This document shows positions 15,205 to 21,576 of a stretch of DNA of 24,689 nt, one piece after another. The first letter of the stretch is position 1. Each line of letters opens with the position of its first letter. The notes under the pieces are model-generated. The model ran no database searches. It was not told the origin of the DNA and was given only the letters and a program-made list of their open reading frames with translations. The stretch lies in the NCBI GenBank assembly GCA_023443765.1, contig JAEZTA010000076.1, positions 1-24,689 on the forward strand, in the 5' to 3' direction. The position numbers and the translations under genes were made by a program. The DNA is from Bacteroidota bacterium (GTDB lineage: Bacteria; Bacteroidota; Bacteroidia; Bacteroidales; Rikenellaceae).

Positions 15205-16695
15205 TTAAAGGTCATTACCAGTAGTCCCGCCAGACGAGGGGGGGGGAACATTCGGCCCGTCCGTCGCCACGGCCGCATCACGCTGGCTGAAACCCTTGCG
15301 CGTCATCTTGCCCCACTTGTAATCGCGGGACATGAGGTGGTTGAAGTAGCCTTTCAGCGAAAAGAAGGTGATCAGCGGGTGATAAACGAACGGTTCGAAA
15401 ATAGACGCGGCAATAATCCAGACATATTCATAGCCCCGCCGGTAGAGCGTACCCACATAGTAGTCGTAGGCGACGACGACCAGCGAAAGGAACTGGCAGA
15501 AAAGGTAAATGGCGAGGAAAATCACCCACATCGTGTTCCAGTTGACAGCCCCGGTGAAGGCCAGGAACAGGAACATGAGGAATCCCGAAGCCTCGATGAT
15601 CGGGGCCAGGAATTCGAAGATGACCATGTAGGGCAGCGTGATAAGCCCCGTCTGCCTGTAGGTCTTGTTGAAGATCATCTTGCGGTGGATCATCAGCGCC
15701 TGAAACAGCCCGCGGCCCCAGCGCGTACGCTGGCGGTAGAGCACGGTCAGGTTCGGGGGCCCTTCGGTCCAGCAGCAGGTCTCGGGGACCTGCACGACCT
15801 TGTAGGGGCGCGAGAAGTCGCACATATACCCTACCATGCGGGCCAGCAGGTCCATGTCCTCGGCAAACGACATCGGGTCATAACCGCCCGCCGCGATAGC
15901 GATCTGGCGGTCGAAAAGCCCGAAACCTCCCGAAACGTTGGGCATGGCGTTGATCGCCGACCAGCCCATCTTACCCACCAGGTAAGAGCGCATGTATTCC
16001 AGATTCTGGAACAGCGGGATCGGCGTATGGGGCGGACGGACCTCGACCACCTGCCCGTCCTTGATCCGGCAGCCGTTGGCCATGCGCATCGTGCCGCTCA
16101 CGGCGATCACGTGCTTCGACGACGAGAGCACGGGCCAGATACAGCGGTAGAGGGCGTCGCGGCGCAGGATGCAGTCCACATCGGTACAGATGAAATAAGG
16201 ATACGATGCGGCGTTGATGCCCGCATTCGAAGCGTCGGCCTTCGTACCGCCGTTCTCCTTGTCGACGACGATCAGCCGGCTGTATTCGGGGTTCGTCGAT
16301 TTGAGCACGCGCCGGAACGGCTGGGTCTTGATACGCTCGATATAGGCAAAGGGAACCTCGATCAGTTCGTAGTGCTCGATCAGTTTGTCGAGCGTCGAGT
16401 CCTTGCTGCCGTCGTTCACGATGACCACCTCGAAAAGCGGGTAGTCCAGGCCAAGCATCGAATCGACATTGTCGATGATGGTCTTCTCCTCGTTGTAGGC
16501 CGGGGCGATCACCGACACACCGGGCGTATAGGGCGATTCGCTCAGCACCTTGCGCACATAGTTGTCGTCGTAATAGCTCTTTCGGAGTTTCAGCGTGATG
16601 AACGACAGAAACATCATGACGATAAAGCTGACCGCCAGGAAACTCGTATAGAAAAATACGAAATAATTGAAAAAATCGAAAAGAAACTCTTTCAT
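15205..16695 (-). CDS. Membrane GT2 glycosyltransferase, processive polysaccharide synthase type
   Basis: This 496-residue protein is a family 2 glycosyltransferase of the cellulose/PNAG/hyaluronan synthase kind. An N-terminal membrane segment (about 10-35) precedes the cytoplasmic GT domain. SVIAPAYNEE (61-70) and VNDGS (93-97) form the nucleotide-binding part, TDVD (171-174) is the DxD metal site, ED at 279-280 is the catalytic base region, and QRTRW (322-326) is the QxxRW motif of processive enzymes. Three or four membrane spans follow (about 352-445). The frame is open to 16824, but the ATG at 16695 gives the normal N-terminus and a 4-base ATGA overlap with the gene upstream. The basic tail after 455 ends in a Pro-Ser-Gly stretch encoded by a nine-base C tract. 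The polymer made cannot be read from the sequence. Confidence 0.9.
   Translation of the reverse strand: MKEFLFDFFNYFVFFYTSFLAVSFIVMMFLSFITLKLRKSYYDDNYVRKVLSESPYTPGVSVIAPAYNEEKTIIDNVDSMLGLDYPLFEVVIVNDGSKDSTLDKLIEHYELIEVPFAYIERIKTQPFRRVLKSTNPEYSRLIVVDKENGGTKADASNAGINAASYPYFICTDVDCILRRDALYRCIWPVLSSSKHVIAVSGTMRMANGCRIKDGQVVEVRPPHTPIPLFQNLEYMRSYLVGKMGWSAINAMPNVSGGFGLFDRQIAIAAGGYDPMSFAEDMDLLARMVGYMCDFSRPYKVVQVPETCCWTEGPPNLTVLYRQRTRWGRGLFQALMIHRKMIFNKTYRQTGLITLPYMVIFEFLAPIIEASGFLMFLFLAFTGAVNWNTMWVIFLAIYLFCQFLSLVVVAYDYYVGTLYRRGYEYVWIIAASIFEPFVYHPLITFFSLKGYFNHLMSRDYKWGKMTRKGFSQRDAAVATDGPNVPPPSSGGTTGNDL
15238..15246 (-). repeat. Nine-base C tract in the GT2 gene tail
   Basis: Nine consecutive G on the plus strand (C on the coding strand) encode Pro483-Pro485 of the GT2 protein, 11 codons before its stop. 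Loss of one base would open a frame that runs past the start of the TPR gene to about 14766. Gain of one base would give a stop after about 8 further codons. Slippage is an inference from tract length. Confidence 0.7.
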
Positions 16696-17864
16696 GCCCG
16701 GTTCGTTAAGGGGTTCTTGACGTGGGCGAAAAGTTGGGAGGCATACCCCGTCGTCATGGTTTCGAGCTGCCCGAAAAGGTCGCGGCCCGACTCTCCGTAA
16801 TCGTAGAGATAGGTCAGCGCACAAAGTTTCGTACCGAGGTCGTCGGCACGTTCAAAGGCCTCGTGGAGGAACCCGAGCGCCCGTCCGGTCTGCAAACCGG
16901 CGACCGACGCGAGGATGTTCCGTTTGATGTATTCGGGCTGCACGTCGTAGATTTCGACCATCTTCGACTCGGATTCGACGTATTTCATGCCACCCAGCGT
17001 ACGGACGATCTCGTTGCGCAGCGTCCAGGTCTTGGTGTTGAGCATGTCGAGCAGCGGCGGGCAGTTGTCCGTCTGGTCGAAGAGCTTGATCTCGCTGACG
17101 AAGAATGCCTTCACATTGTCCTCGACGGCGCTGTTGACCCACTTAAGGAAACTCGGGACCACAAACCCCATCCTCTGGCGGTGCTGCACGATCATGTGAA
17201 TCTCGGCCATGTTCCACCTGCTGAGTTTCATCGTGGTATCCTCGTCGAAGAAACGGAACGGGTTGCTCTGGCTCAGCCACATGTAGGCGAAACGCGCGGC
17301 GTGGCGCAGCTCGATACGGCGGTGGTAGAGGAAACGCACCAGCACGGCCTCGGAGACATATCCGTTGACCGACTGGATCGACAGCAGGGCCTGAATCTTG
17401 TGCCGCGGCCGCCCGAACTGGATTTCGCGCTCGAAGAAACTGCCGACCTTGAACACGCCCTGCACGTTCTGCATGTTGTAGTTGTTGAGCGTTTTATCGC
17501 CCAGTTCGCTCTTGATCTTGATGAGCACCTGAACCAGAAAACGCATCTCCTGTCGTTTGAGGCTCTTCTTGATGTCGTGGTTCACCAGCCCGGCGATCTC
17601 CCCGACGGTGTGGTTCTCACGGTCGGCGAGCACCGATTTCAGGGGATCGTAAAAACGCTTGTAAATACGGGCATAAAGATTCTTCTCCCGCTGGCGGCGG
17701 TAGATGCCGTAGGCCAGGTAGAAGGCGAGGAACAGGTAGAAAATCACACACAGCGTAACGACGGCGATGCAGATGCGCAAAACGACCGGATAGCCGATAA
17801 ACTTGTAATACAGCAGGTAAAAATAATATGTCAGGTAATCAAACCCGGACAGAACTTCATCCAT
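16692..17864 (-). CDS. Membrane-anchored HEAT-repeat-like protein, first gene of the glycan operon
   Basis: This 390-residue protein has one strong membrane segment at about residues 27-54, preceded by an aromatic-rich N-terminus (LTYYFYLLYYKF) and followed by a basic YRRQREKNL, which predicts that the rest is cytoplasmic. Residues 100-385 are helical with spaced repeats resembling HEAT/armadillo units, for example VLVRFLYHRRIELRHAARFAYMW and WTLRNEIVRTLGGMKYVE. No enzyme motif is visible. It overlaps the GT2 gene by four bases (ATGA), which argues for a tight pair; a co-polymerase or assembly partner of the synthase, analogous in position to PgaD, is inferred. A GTG at 17870 is in frame six bases upstream; the ATG at 17864 is preferred as the commoner start codon. 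Confidence 0.75.
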   Translation of the reverse strand: MDEVLSGFDYLTYYFYLLYYKFIGYPVVLRICIAVVTLCVIFYLFLAFYLAYGIYRRQREKNLYARIYKRFYDPLKSVLADRENHTVGEIAGLVNHDIKKSLKRQEMRFLVQVLIKIKSELGDKTLNNYNMQNVQGVFKVGSFFEREIQFGRPRHKIQALLSIQSVNGYVSEAVLVRFLYHRRIELRHAARFAYMWLSQSNPFRFFDEDTTMKLSRWNMAEIHMIVQHRQRMGFVVPSFLKWVNSAVEDNVKAFFVSEIKLFDQTDNCPPLLDMLNTKTWTLRNEIVRTLGGMKYVESESKMVEIYDVQPEYIKRNILASVAGLQTGRALGFLHEAFERADDLGTKLCALTYLYDYGESGRDLFGQLETMTTGYASQLFAHVKNPLTNRA

Positions 17865-17925
17865 CGGCACACTTTCAATTCGCCCCTTCCCACCGCATAG
17901 CGAAGAAAAAGGGTCTTTACAGCCA

Positions 17926-17956
17926 CAAAGTTAGGGATTTATTTGCAAAAAACGAA
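17926..17956 (-). promoter_or_regulatory. Putative promoter of the six-gene glycan operon
   Basis: On the minus strand 17933-17926 reads TAACTTTG, matching TAnnTTTG. With a 19-base spacer the -33 position (17953-17956) reads TTCG; a TTG occurs four bases further upstream (17957-17959). The leader to the ATG at 17864 would be about 57 bases. The box match is good, the -33 weak. Confidence 0.5.
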
Positions 17957-18086
17957 CAACATTGTGCACTTTTTTATGTACTATATACAACATAATAGCA
18001 CACAATAACCGGATAAAGCCTCGAAAAAACCAAACATTTCCGTTAAAATAAACACCATAAACGCCCGAACTGGCGCCGGACAGCGC

Positions 18087-18118
18087 TTGCAAGGGCCTGC
18101 GCCGTGCCGGTTCTTTTG
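18087..18118 (+). promoter_or_regulatory. Possible promoter of the DUF421 gene
   Basis: TTG at 18087-18089 and TTCTTTTG at 18111-18118 (one mismatch to TAnnTTTG) are 21 bases apart. The start point would be near 18124, giving a leader of about 30 bases before the ATG at 18156. Confidence 0.4.
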
Positions 18119-18155
18119 CCCGGAATTTGCAACCGCGCTTCCAAAAACACAGTCT

Positions 18156-18830
18156 ATGTATCTTTCGATCGCCGTCAAACTGCTTGTCGGCATGCTGGGC
18201 GTCATCTTCTTCCTGCGCGTTTCGGGCAAAACCCAGATGGCACAACTCACCCCGCTCGATTCGGTCAACGCCTTTGTGCTGGGCGCCCTGGTCGGCGGCG
18301 TCATCTACAATCCCGACACTTCGGTCTGGCAACTGGTCTTCACGTTCGTCGTCTGGACCGCCGTGAATGTCGCACTGCGCTACCTGATGCGCTTCCGCCG
18401 CATCCGCAAGGCGATCAGGGACGACACGGTGATGCTGGTCCGCGACCGCAAGCTGGTGCTGCGCGAGTTCCGCCGCAACGGGCTCGAAATGGAGCAGTTC
18501 CGGACCCTGCTGCGCGAAAACGGCATCTTCTCGATGTTCGACGTGGACGACGTGCGTTTCGAGACCAACGGCCACATCACCGTCTCGCGCCGCAACGAAC
18601 CGCCCGAGTCCTACCTGCTGGTCAACGGCGGCAAAATCCTCGACGACTCGCTCCGACGCAGCGGCAAGACCAGCCGCTGGCTCACGCGCCACCTCCGGGA
18701 ATCGGGTTACCCCGAAGTCGAAAAACTATTCTGCGTCGAATGGACCCCCGGCAAGGGGTTCTACATCGTCCCGATGGAGGAGCGCGGACGAAACTCCGAA
18801 TCGGGCCGGGACGCGCCATCAGCCGACTGA
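18156..18830 (+). CDS. DUF421 (YetF-type) membrane protein
   Basis: This 224-residue protein matches the YetF/DUF421 family. The N-terminus has about three membrane segments: residues 1-20, 37-50 and 55-76. They flank the conserved FFLRVSGKTQMAQLTPLDSV, the signature of the family. The soluble C-terminal DUF421 domain follows, with DDTVMLVRDRKLVLREFRRNG, LLRENGIFSMFDVDDVRFETNG and a final strand FYIVPM. Family function is not established; links to spore or envelope stress are known in Bacillus relatives only. The frame is open further upstream, but the ATG at 18156 gives the standard N-terminus. It is a single-gene unit divergent from the glycan operon and convergent with the SagB-type gene. 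Confidence 0.87.
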   Translation: MYLSIAVKLLVGMLGVIFFLRVSGKTQMAQLTPLDSVNAFVLGALVGGVIYNPDTSVWQLVFTFVVWTAVNVALRYLMRFRRIRKAIRDDTVMLVRDRKLVLREFRRNGLEMEQFRTLLRENGIFSMFDVDDVRFETNGHITVSRRNEPPESYLLVNGGKILDDSLRRSGKTSRWLTRHLRESGYPEVEKLFCVEWTPGKGFYIVPMEERGRNSESGRDAPSAD

Positions 18831-18836
18831 CGGCGC

Positions 18837-18869
18837 AAAAAAAAGGGCGGCCCACGGATGGGTCGCCCT
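18837..18869 (-). terminator. Intrinsic terminator of the SagB-type gene
   Basis: AGGGCG (18844-18849) pairs with CGCCCT (18864-18869) and CCCA (18851-18854) with TGGG (18859-18862), around a four-base loop. On the minus strand the stem is followed by eight T (18844-18837), a classic terminator for the gene ending at 18888. It lies just after the stop of the convergent DUF421 gene and could slow that transcript too. Confidence 0.85.
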
Positions 18870-18887
18870 GCTCATCGGCCGGAGTCG

Positions 18888-19565
18888 CTATTTGCCGACG
18901 GTCTGCGCCAGCGCTACGAAATAACGCGCAGATTCCAGCCCGAGGGCTGCCAGCAGTTCGGCTTCAGGGGCGCTGCCGCGCGTAATCGAACGCAGGCCGT
19001 GACCCGCCGTGTAGATATTCACATTTTCGGCATAACCCGCAGCATCCTGACCGCAGAGGTAGCGGACGTGCTCCGCCGGAATGTTCTTACCCTCGTAAGC
19101 CGTCAGGTCGGCCAGGTAAACCAGATTCAGCGGCGCCGTGTAGACAAAGTCCTGCATCCCGGCCAGCTTGCGGTGGTCGCCCTCCAGCACACGTACCAGC
19201 TTCTGCCCTTTGGCTTCATAGGCATAGACGCCCTCGGCGAAGAACGCATAGACGCGTACCGGGTAGAGCGCCAGCGCCGACGGAGCCGTCAGGCCGCCCG
19301 TACCGGGACGGTTGACGCCGGCGGCAGCCCACATCACGCCCGAAAGTTCTTCGAGCGTCAGCGGCACAGCCGCATATTCACGCCACGAGCGGCGGTTCGC
19401 CAACGCCTCGTTCACGCTCATCCCGCCCACGGTGTCGGGCATCACGAGGGCGATCTCCGGCCCGTGTTTCACTTCAGTCTTCGTCACCGCGGCCTTCTCG
19501 GCCGACGGATTCCCGCAGCACGCCGTCATCAGCAGCGCCGCGCAGGCAATCAGGTTCGTTTTCAT
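18888..19565 (-). CDS. SagB/ThcOx-type nitroreductase family lipoprotein
   Basis: This 225-residue protein belongs to the FMN-dependent nitroreductase superfamily, SagB/ThcOx-like branch. ANRRSWREYAAVPLTLEELS followed by GVMWAAAGVNR is the FMN-phosphate binding opening; TAPSALALYPVRVYAF and the C-terminal ARYFVALAQTVGK complete the fold. The SagB relatives oxidise azolines in modified peptides, but no precursor peptide, SagC or SagD partner lies nearby, so a general oxidoreductase role is more likely. The N-terminus has a signal peptide with LMTAC (lipid cysteine at residue 16), which would put the flavoprotein outside the cytoplasm. It is a single-gene unit with its own terminator. Confidence 0.85.
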   Translation of the reverse strand: MKTNLIACAALLMTACCGNPSAEKAAVTKTEVKHGPEIALVMPDTVGGMSVNEALANRRSWREYAAVPLTLEELSGVMWAAAGVNRPGTGGLTAPSALALYPVRVYAFFAEGVYAYEAKGQKLVRVLEGDHRKLAGMQDFVYTAPLNLVYLADLTAYEGKNIPAEHVRYLCGQDAAGYAENVNIYTAGHGLRSITRGSAPEAELLAALGLESARYFVALAQTVGK

Positions 19566-19592
19566 CGTTTCCTATAATTAGTTGTGTCGCAG

Positions 19593-19600
19593 CTAAGATA
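19593..19600 (-). promoter_or_regulatory. Possible -7 box of the SagB-type gene
   Basis: The minus strand reads TATCTTAG, one mismatch from TAnnTTTG, with a run of T directly upstream and no clear -33 element. The predicted leader is about 23 bases. Confidence 0.4.
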
Positions 19601-19657
19601 AAAAAAAAATTCCGACCTGCCGTTATTTTTTTTCGGTACGAATCCGGTTCCGACCGC

Positions 19658-20128
19658 TCAATCGAAAACCTGTTCCGAGAGCGAGTCGAGTACGGCGACA
19701 ATCTCCTTGCCGTAGCGTTCGGCCTTGCGGGGTCCGAATCCCGCGATCGTAAGCAGGTCGTCGGGCGAACCTACTTCGCCCCGGGCCACGTTGAGCAGGT
19801 CGCGGTTCGAGGCCACAACAAAAGGTTTGTGCCCCATATTCGCCGCACGCGCATCGCGCCACTGGCGGAGCGCCTCGAAACGCTCGCACTCCTCTGGCGT
19901 AAGGTCCGACGCCACGGGAAGGAACTCCCTGACGAGCGCCGCCTGCAATGCGGGCGCATCGGAATCCGCCTCGTTGTAGACGACGATGAGCGTCCACGAG
20001 TTGCGGCTCCGGAGGCATCCGCAGTGCAGGCGCGACACGCGGACAGCCGAAAGAAACTCGTTGACCGCCCGCTCGTCATGCTCCCTGAGAGCCGGATCTA
20101 TCCGGATTTCAAAAGTTTTGATCTTCAT
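19658..20128 (-). CDS. Stand-alone HRDC domain protein
   Basis: This 156-residue protein has an HRDC domain at about residues 80-150. It shows LTPEECERFEALRQWRDARA, then KPFVVASNRDLLNVAR and LLTIAGFGPRKAERYGKEIV, the helix-loop-helix signature found at the C-terminus of RecQ helicases and RNase D. The helicase or nuclease part is absent; the first 75 residues form a small alpha/beta region (MKIKTFEIRID...SWTLIVVYNE) of unknown function. Similar short HRDC proteins are common in Bacteroidota. A nucleic-acid-binding role is inferred from the domain. It has a good promoter of its own and is divergent from the flavodoxin-ferredoxin gene. Confidence 0.85.
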   Translation of the reverse strand: MKIKTFEIRIDPALREHDERAVNEFLSAVRVSRLHCGCLRSRNSWTLIVVYNEADSDAPALQAALVREFLPVASDLTPEECERFEALRQWRDARAANMGHKPFVVASNRDLLNVARGEVGSPDDLLTIAGFGPRKAERYGKEIVAVLDSLSEQVFD

Positions 20129-20153
20129 AATCTGTCGTTTAAAGTTGCGGAGC

Positions 20154-20184
20154 CAAATATAAACGAAAGAGACGGAATATGCAA
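20154..20184 (-). promoter_or_regulatory. Promoter of the HRDC gene
   Basis: The minus strand reads TATATTTG at 20161-20154 with a TTG at 20184-20182, a 20-base spacer, a full fit to the Bacteroidetes consensus. The leader is about 20 bases. Confidence 0.7.
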
Positions 20185-20213
20185 CATTCGGTCCGCGGCA
20201 CGGTATTTTTGAT

Positions 20214-20221
20214 TATCTTTG
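20214..20221 (+). promoter_or_regulatory. -7 promoter box of the EFR1-type gene
   Basis: TATCTTTG exactly matches TAnnTTTG. The best -33 candidate is TTCG at 20187-20190 with a 23-base spacer. It lies 22 bases before the ATG at 20244 and shares about 60 bases with the divergent HRDC promoter. Confidence 0.6.
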
Positions 20222-20243
20222 TCAAAAGCCAACACAGAACAGC

Positions 20244-21098
20244 ATGAAGCCGGAAACCATCTGCGCCGTCGTTTTTTCACCGACGGGAACTTCAAAAAAA
20301 ATCGCCTCTGCCGTGGCACGGGGCATCGCCTCCGAAGCCGGAGCGGACCCCGCCGGGGCTGCCGCACTGAAAACCATCGACCTGACACATACTGCGCCGC
20401 AGCCCACCGCGCTGCCGGCGGATGCCGTGGCCGTCATCGCCGCACCCGTTTACGGGGGCCGCGTGGCCCCGGTGGCTGTAAAACGGCTGGAATCGCTCCG
20501 CGGCGCGGGAACGCCCGCCGTCCTGGTCGCCGTCTACGGCAACCGGGCCTTCGAGAAGGCCGTGACGGAGCTGGCCGAACTGGCCGCCCGGCAGGGTTTC
20601 GTCCCCGTGGCCGCCGCCGCATTCGTCGGAGAACACTCGTACAGCACCGACGCAACCCCCATCGCGGCAGGCCGCCCCGATACGCAGGACCTCGCCCAGG
20701 CCGCTGCTTTCGGCGCCGCCGTGCGCAAGAAACTCGCCGATGGGATCACGACCCCGGTCGACACCGCGAAGCTGAAGGACCTGCGCACGCCGCTGCTGCC
20801 GATGCTGCGCTTCGTCCGCTTCGTCCTGGGCTACCGCCGGCGCCAGAAGAAAAACCCGGTCGTCTACCTGCCCGCATGCGATGCGGAGCGTTGCACCCAT
20901 TGCGGCCGCTGCGCCGCCATCTGCCCGACGCTGGCCATTGCGCGCGGCGACGAGGAACACACCGACCCGGCACGCTGCATCCGCTGCTGCGCCTGCGTCA
21001 AAGGGTGTCCCGTGGGCGCACGCACCTACTTCACCCCCTTCGCCGCGGCCCTTGCACGCAGCTTCGCCCGCCGCAAACCGCCCGTAATGCTCTTATAA
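20244..21098 (+). CDS. EFR1-type flavodoxin-ferredoxin fusion protein
   Basis: This 284-residue cytoplasmic protein joins a flavodoxin-like domain to a two-cluster ferredoxin. The N-terminal FSPTGTSKK (residues 11-19) is the FMN-phosphate loop, and APVYGGRVAP near residue 67 and AVYGNRAFEKA near 102 are further flavodoxin features. The C-terminus has two CxxCxxCxxxCP motifs, at cysteines 217, 220, 223, 227 and 245, 248, 251, 255, each expected to bind a [4Fe-4S] cluster. This domain order is that of EFR1-family ferrodoxins, used in anaerobic electron transfer. The partner enzyme is not evident. The GNAT gene starts three bases after its stop, so the two are co-transcribed. Confidence 0.9.
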   Translation: MKPETICAVVFSPTGTSKKIASAVARGIASEAGADPAGAAALKTIDLTHTAPQPTALPADAVAVIAAPVYGGRVAPVAVKRLESLRGAGTPAVLVAVYGNRAFEKAVTELAELAARQGFVPVAAAAFVGEHSYSTDATPIAAGRPDTQDLAQAAAFGAAVRKKLADGITTPVDTAKLKDLRTPLLPMLRFVRFVLGYRRRQKKNPVVYLPACDAERCTHCGRCAAICPTLAIARGDEEHTDPARCIRCCACVKGCPVGARTYFTPFAAALARSFARRKPPVMLL

Positions 21099-21101
21099 CC
21101 C

Positions 21102-21539
21102 ATGATCGAACGGCTCCCAGCTCCTGATCCGCACCAGCTCGACGCACTTACCCGCCTGTGGGAGAGTTCGGTGCGCGCCACGCACGACTTCCTCGCCCCG
21201 GAGGACATCGTTTTCTTCCGCCGCATGGTGCGCGAAGAGGCGCTTCCGGCTACGGAACTCTATGTGGTGCGGGATAACGAAAACGGCTTCGCGGCCTTTG
21301 CAGGCGTCGAAGCCGATCTGCTCGAAATGTTGTTCGTCGCGCCCTCCGAACGCAGGAAAGGGCTGGGGCGCGAACTCGTGGAGTACCTCGTAACCCACCG
21401 CGGAATCCGGCGGGTCGATGTCAACGAGCAGAACGCGCAGGCCGCCGGATTCTACGCCCGGCTCGGCTTCCGCATCGTGTCGCGCGACGCACTGGACCCC
21501 TCGGGCAGGCCCTACCCCATCCTTCACCTCCAACGCTGA
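21102..21539 (+). CDS. GNAT family N-acetyltransferase (YjaB-like)
   Basis: This 145-residue protein is a GNAT acetyltransferase using acetyl-CoA. SERRKGLGRELV at about residues 82-93 is the acetyl-CoA pyrophosphate loop (R-x-x-G-x-G). SVRATHDFL near the N-terminus, VNEQNAQAAGFYARLGF and the end GRPYPILHL closely resemble E. coli YjaB, including the NEQN motif. The substrate is unknown. It begins three bases after the flavodoxin-ferredoxin gene and is the last gene of that transcript. Confidence 0.88.
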   Translation: MIERLPAPDPHQLDALTRLWESSVRATHDFLAPEDIVFFRRMVREEALPATELYVVRDNENGFAAFAGVEADLLEMLFVAPSERRKGLGRELVEYLVTHRGIRRVDVNEQNAQAAGFYARLGFRIVSRDALDPSGRPYPILHLQR

Positions 21540-21540
21540 C

Positions 21541-21568
21541 AAAAACCGGGCGGCCTCTCAGCCGCCCG
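21541..21568 (-). terminator. Terminator of the cutC-transglutaminase transcript
   Basis: A perfect 8-bp GC stem CGGGCGGC / GCCGCCCG (21547-21554 and 21561-21568) has a six-base loop. On the minus strand it is followed by GGTTTTTG (five T, 21545-21541). On the plus strand only a poor U-run follows, but the hairpin directly follows the GNAT stop and may serve both convergent genes. Confidence 0.8.
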
Positions 21569-21576
21569 TCGTTCTC

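Larger units (their letters stand above)
17865..18155. other. Divergent intergenic region between glycan operon and DUF421 gene
   Basis: These 291 bases hold no credible gene. They contain the minus-strand promoter box at 17926-17933, an AT-rich nested inverted repeat at 17961-18006 (ATTGTG/CACAAT outside, TTATGT/ACATAA inside) and a possible plus-strand promoter at 18087-18118. The inverted repeat lies just upstream of the operon promoter, a position suited to a regulator site. Confidence 0.5.

Noticed and set aside
15163..17900. Two long plus-strand open frames antisense to the GT2 and HEAT-like genes
   Set aside because: They mirror well-supported genes, show no domain and lack credible starts.
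18001..18155. A small protein or RNA gene in the AT-rich gap
   Set aside because: No open frame with a start and family motif, and no stable hairpin with a U-run, could be found there.
17931..18692. A 253-codon minus-strand open frame antisense to the DUF421 gene
   Set aside because: The DUF421 protein on the plus strand has family motifs and membrane segments; the minus frame is only low-complexity and covers intergenic DNA.
18888..19565. A SagB-type peptide-modifying gene cluster
   Set aside because: No precursor peptide, cyclodehydratase or transporter gene lies nearby and the protein carries a lipoprotein signal, so a bacteriocin locus is not supported.
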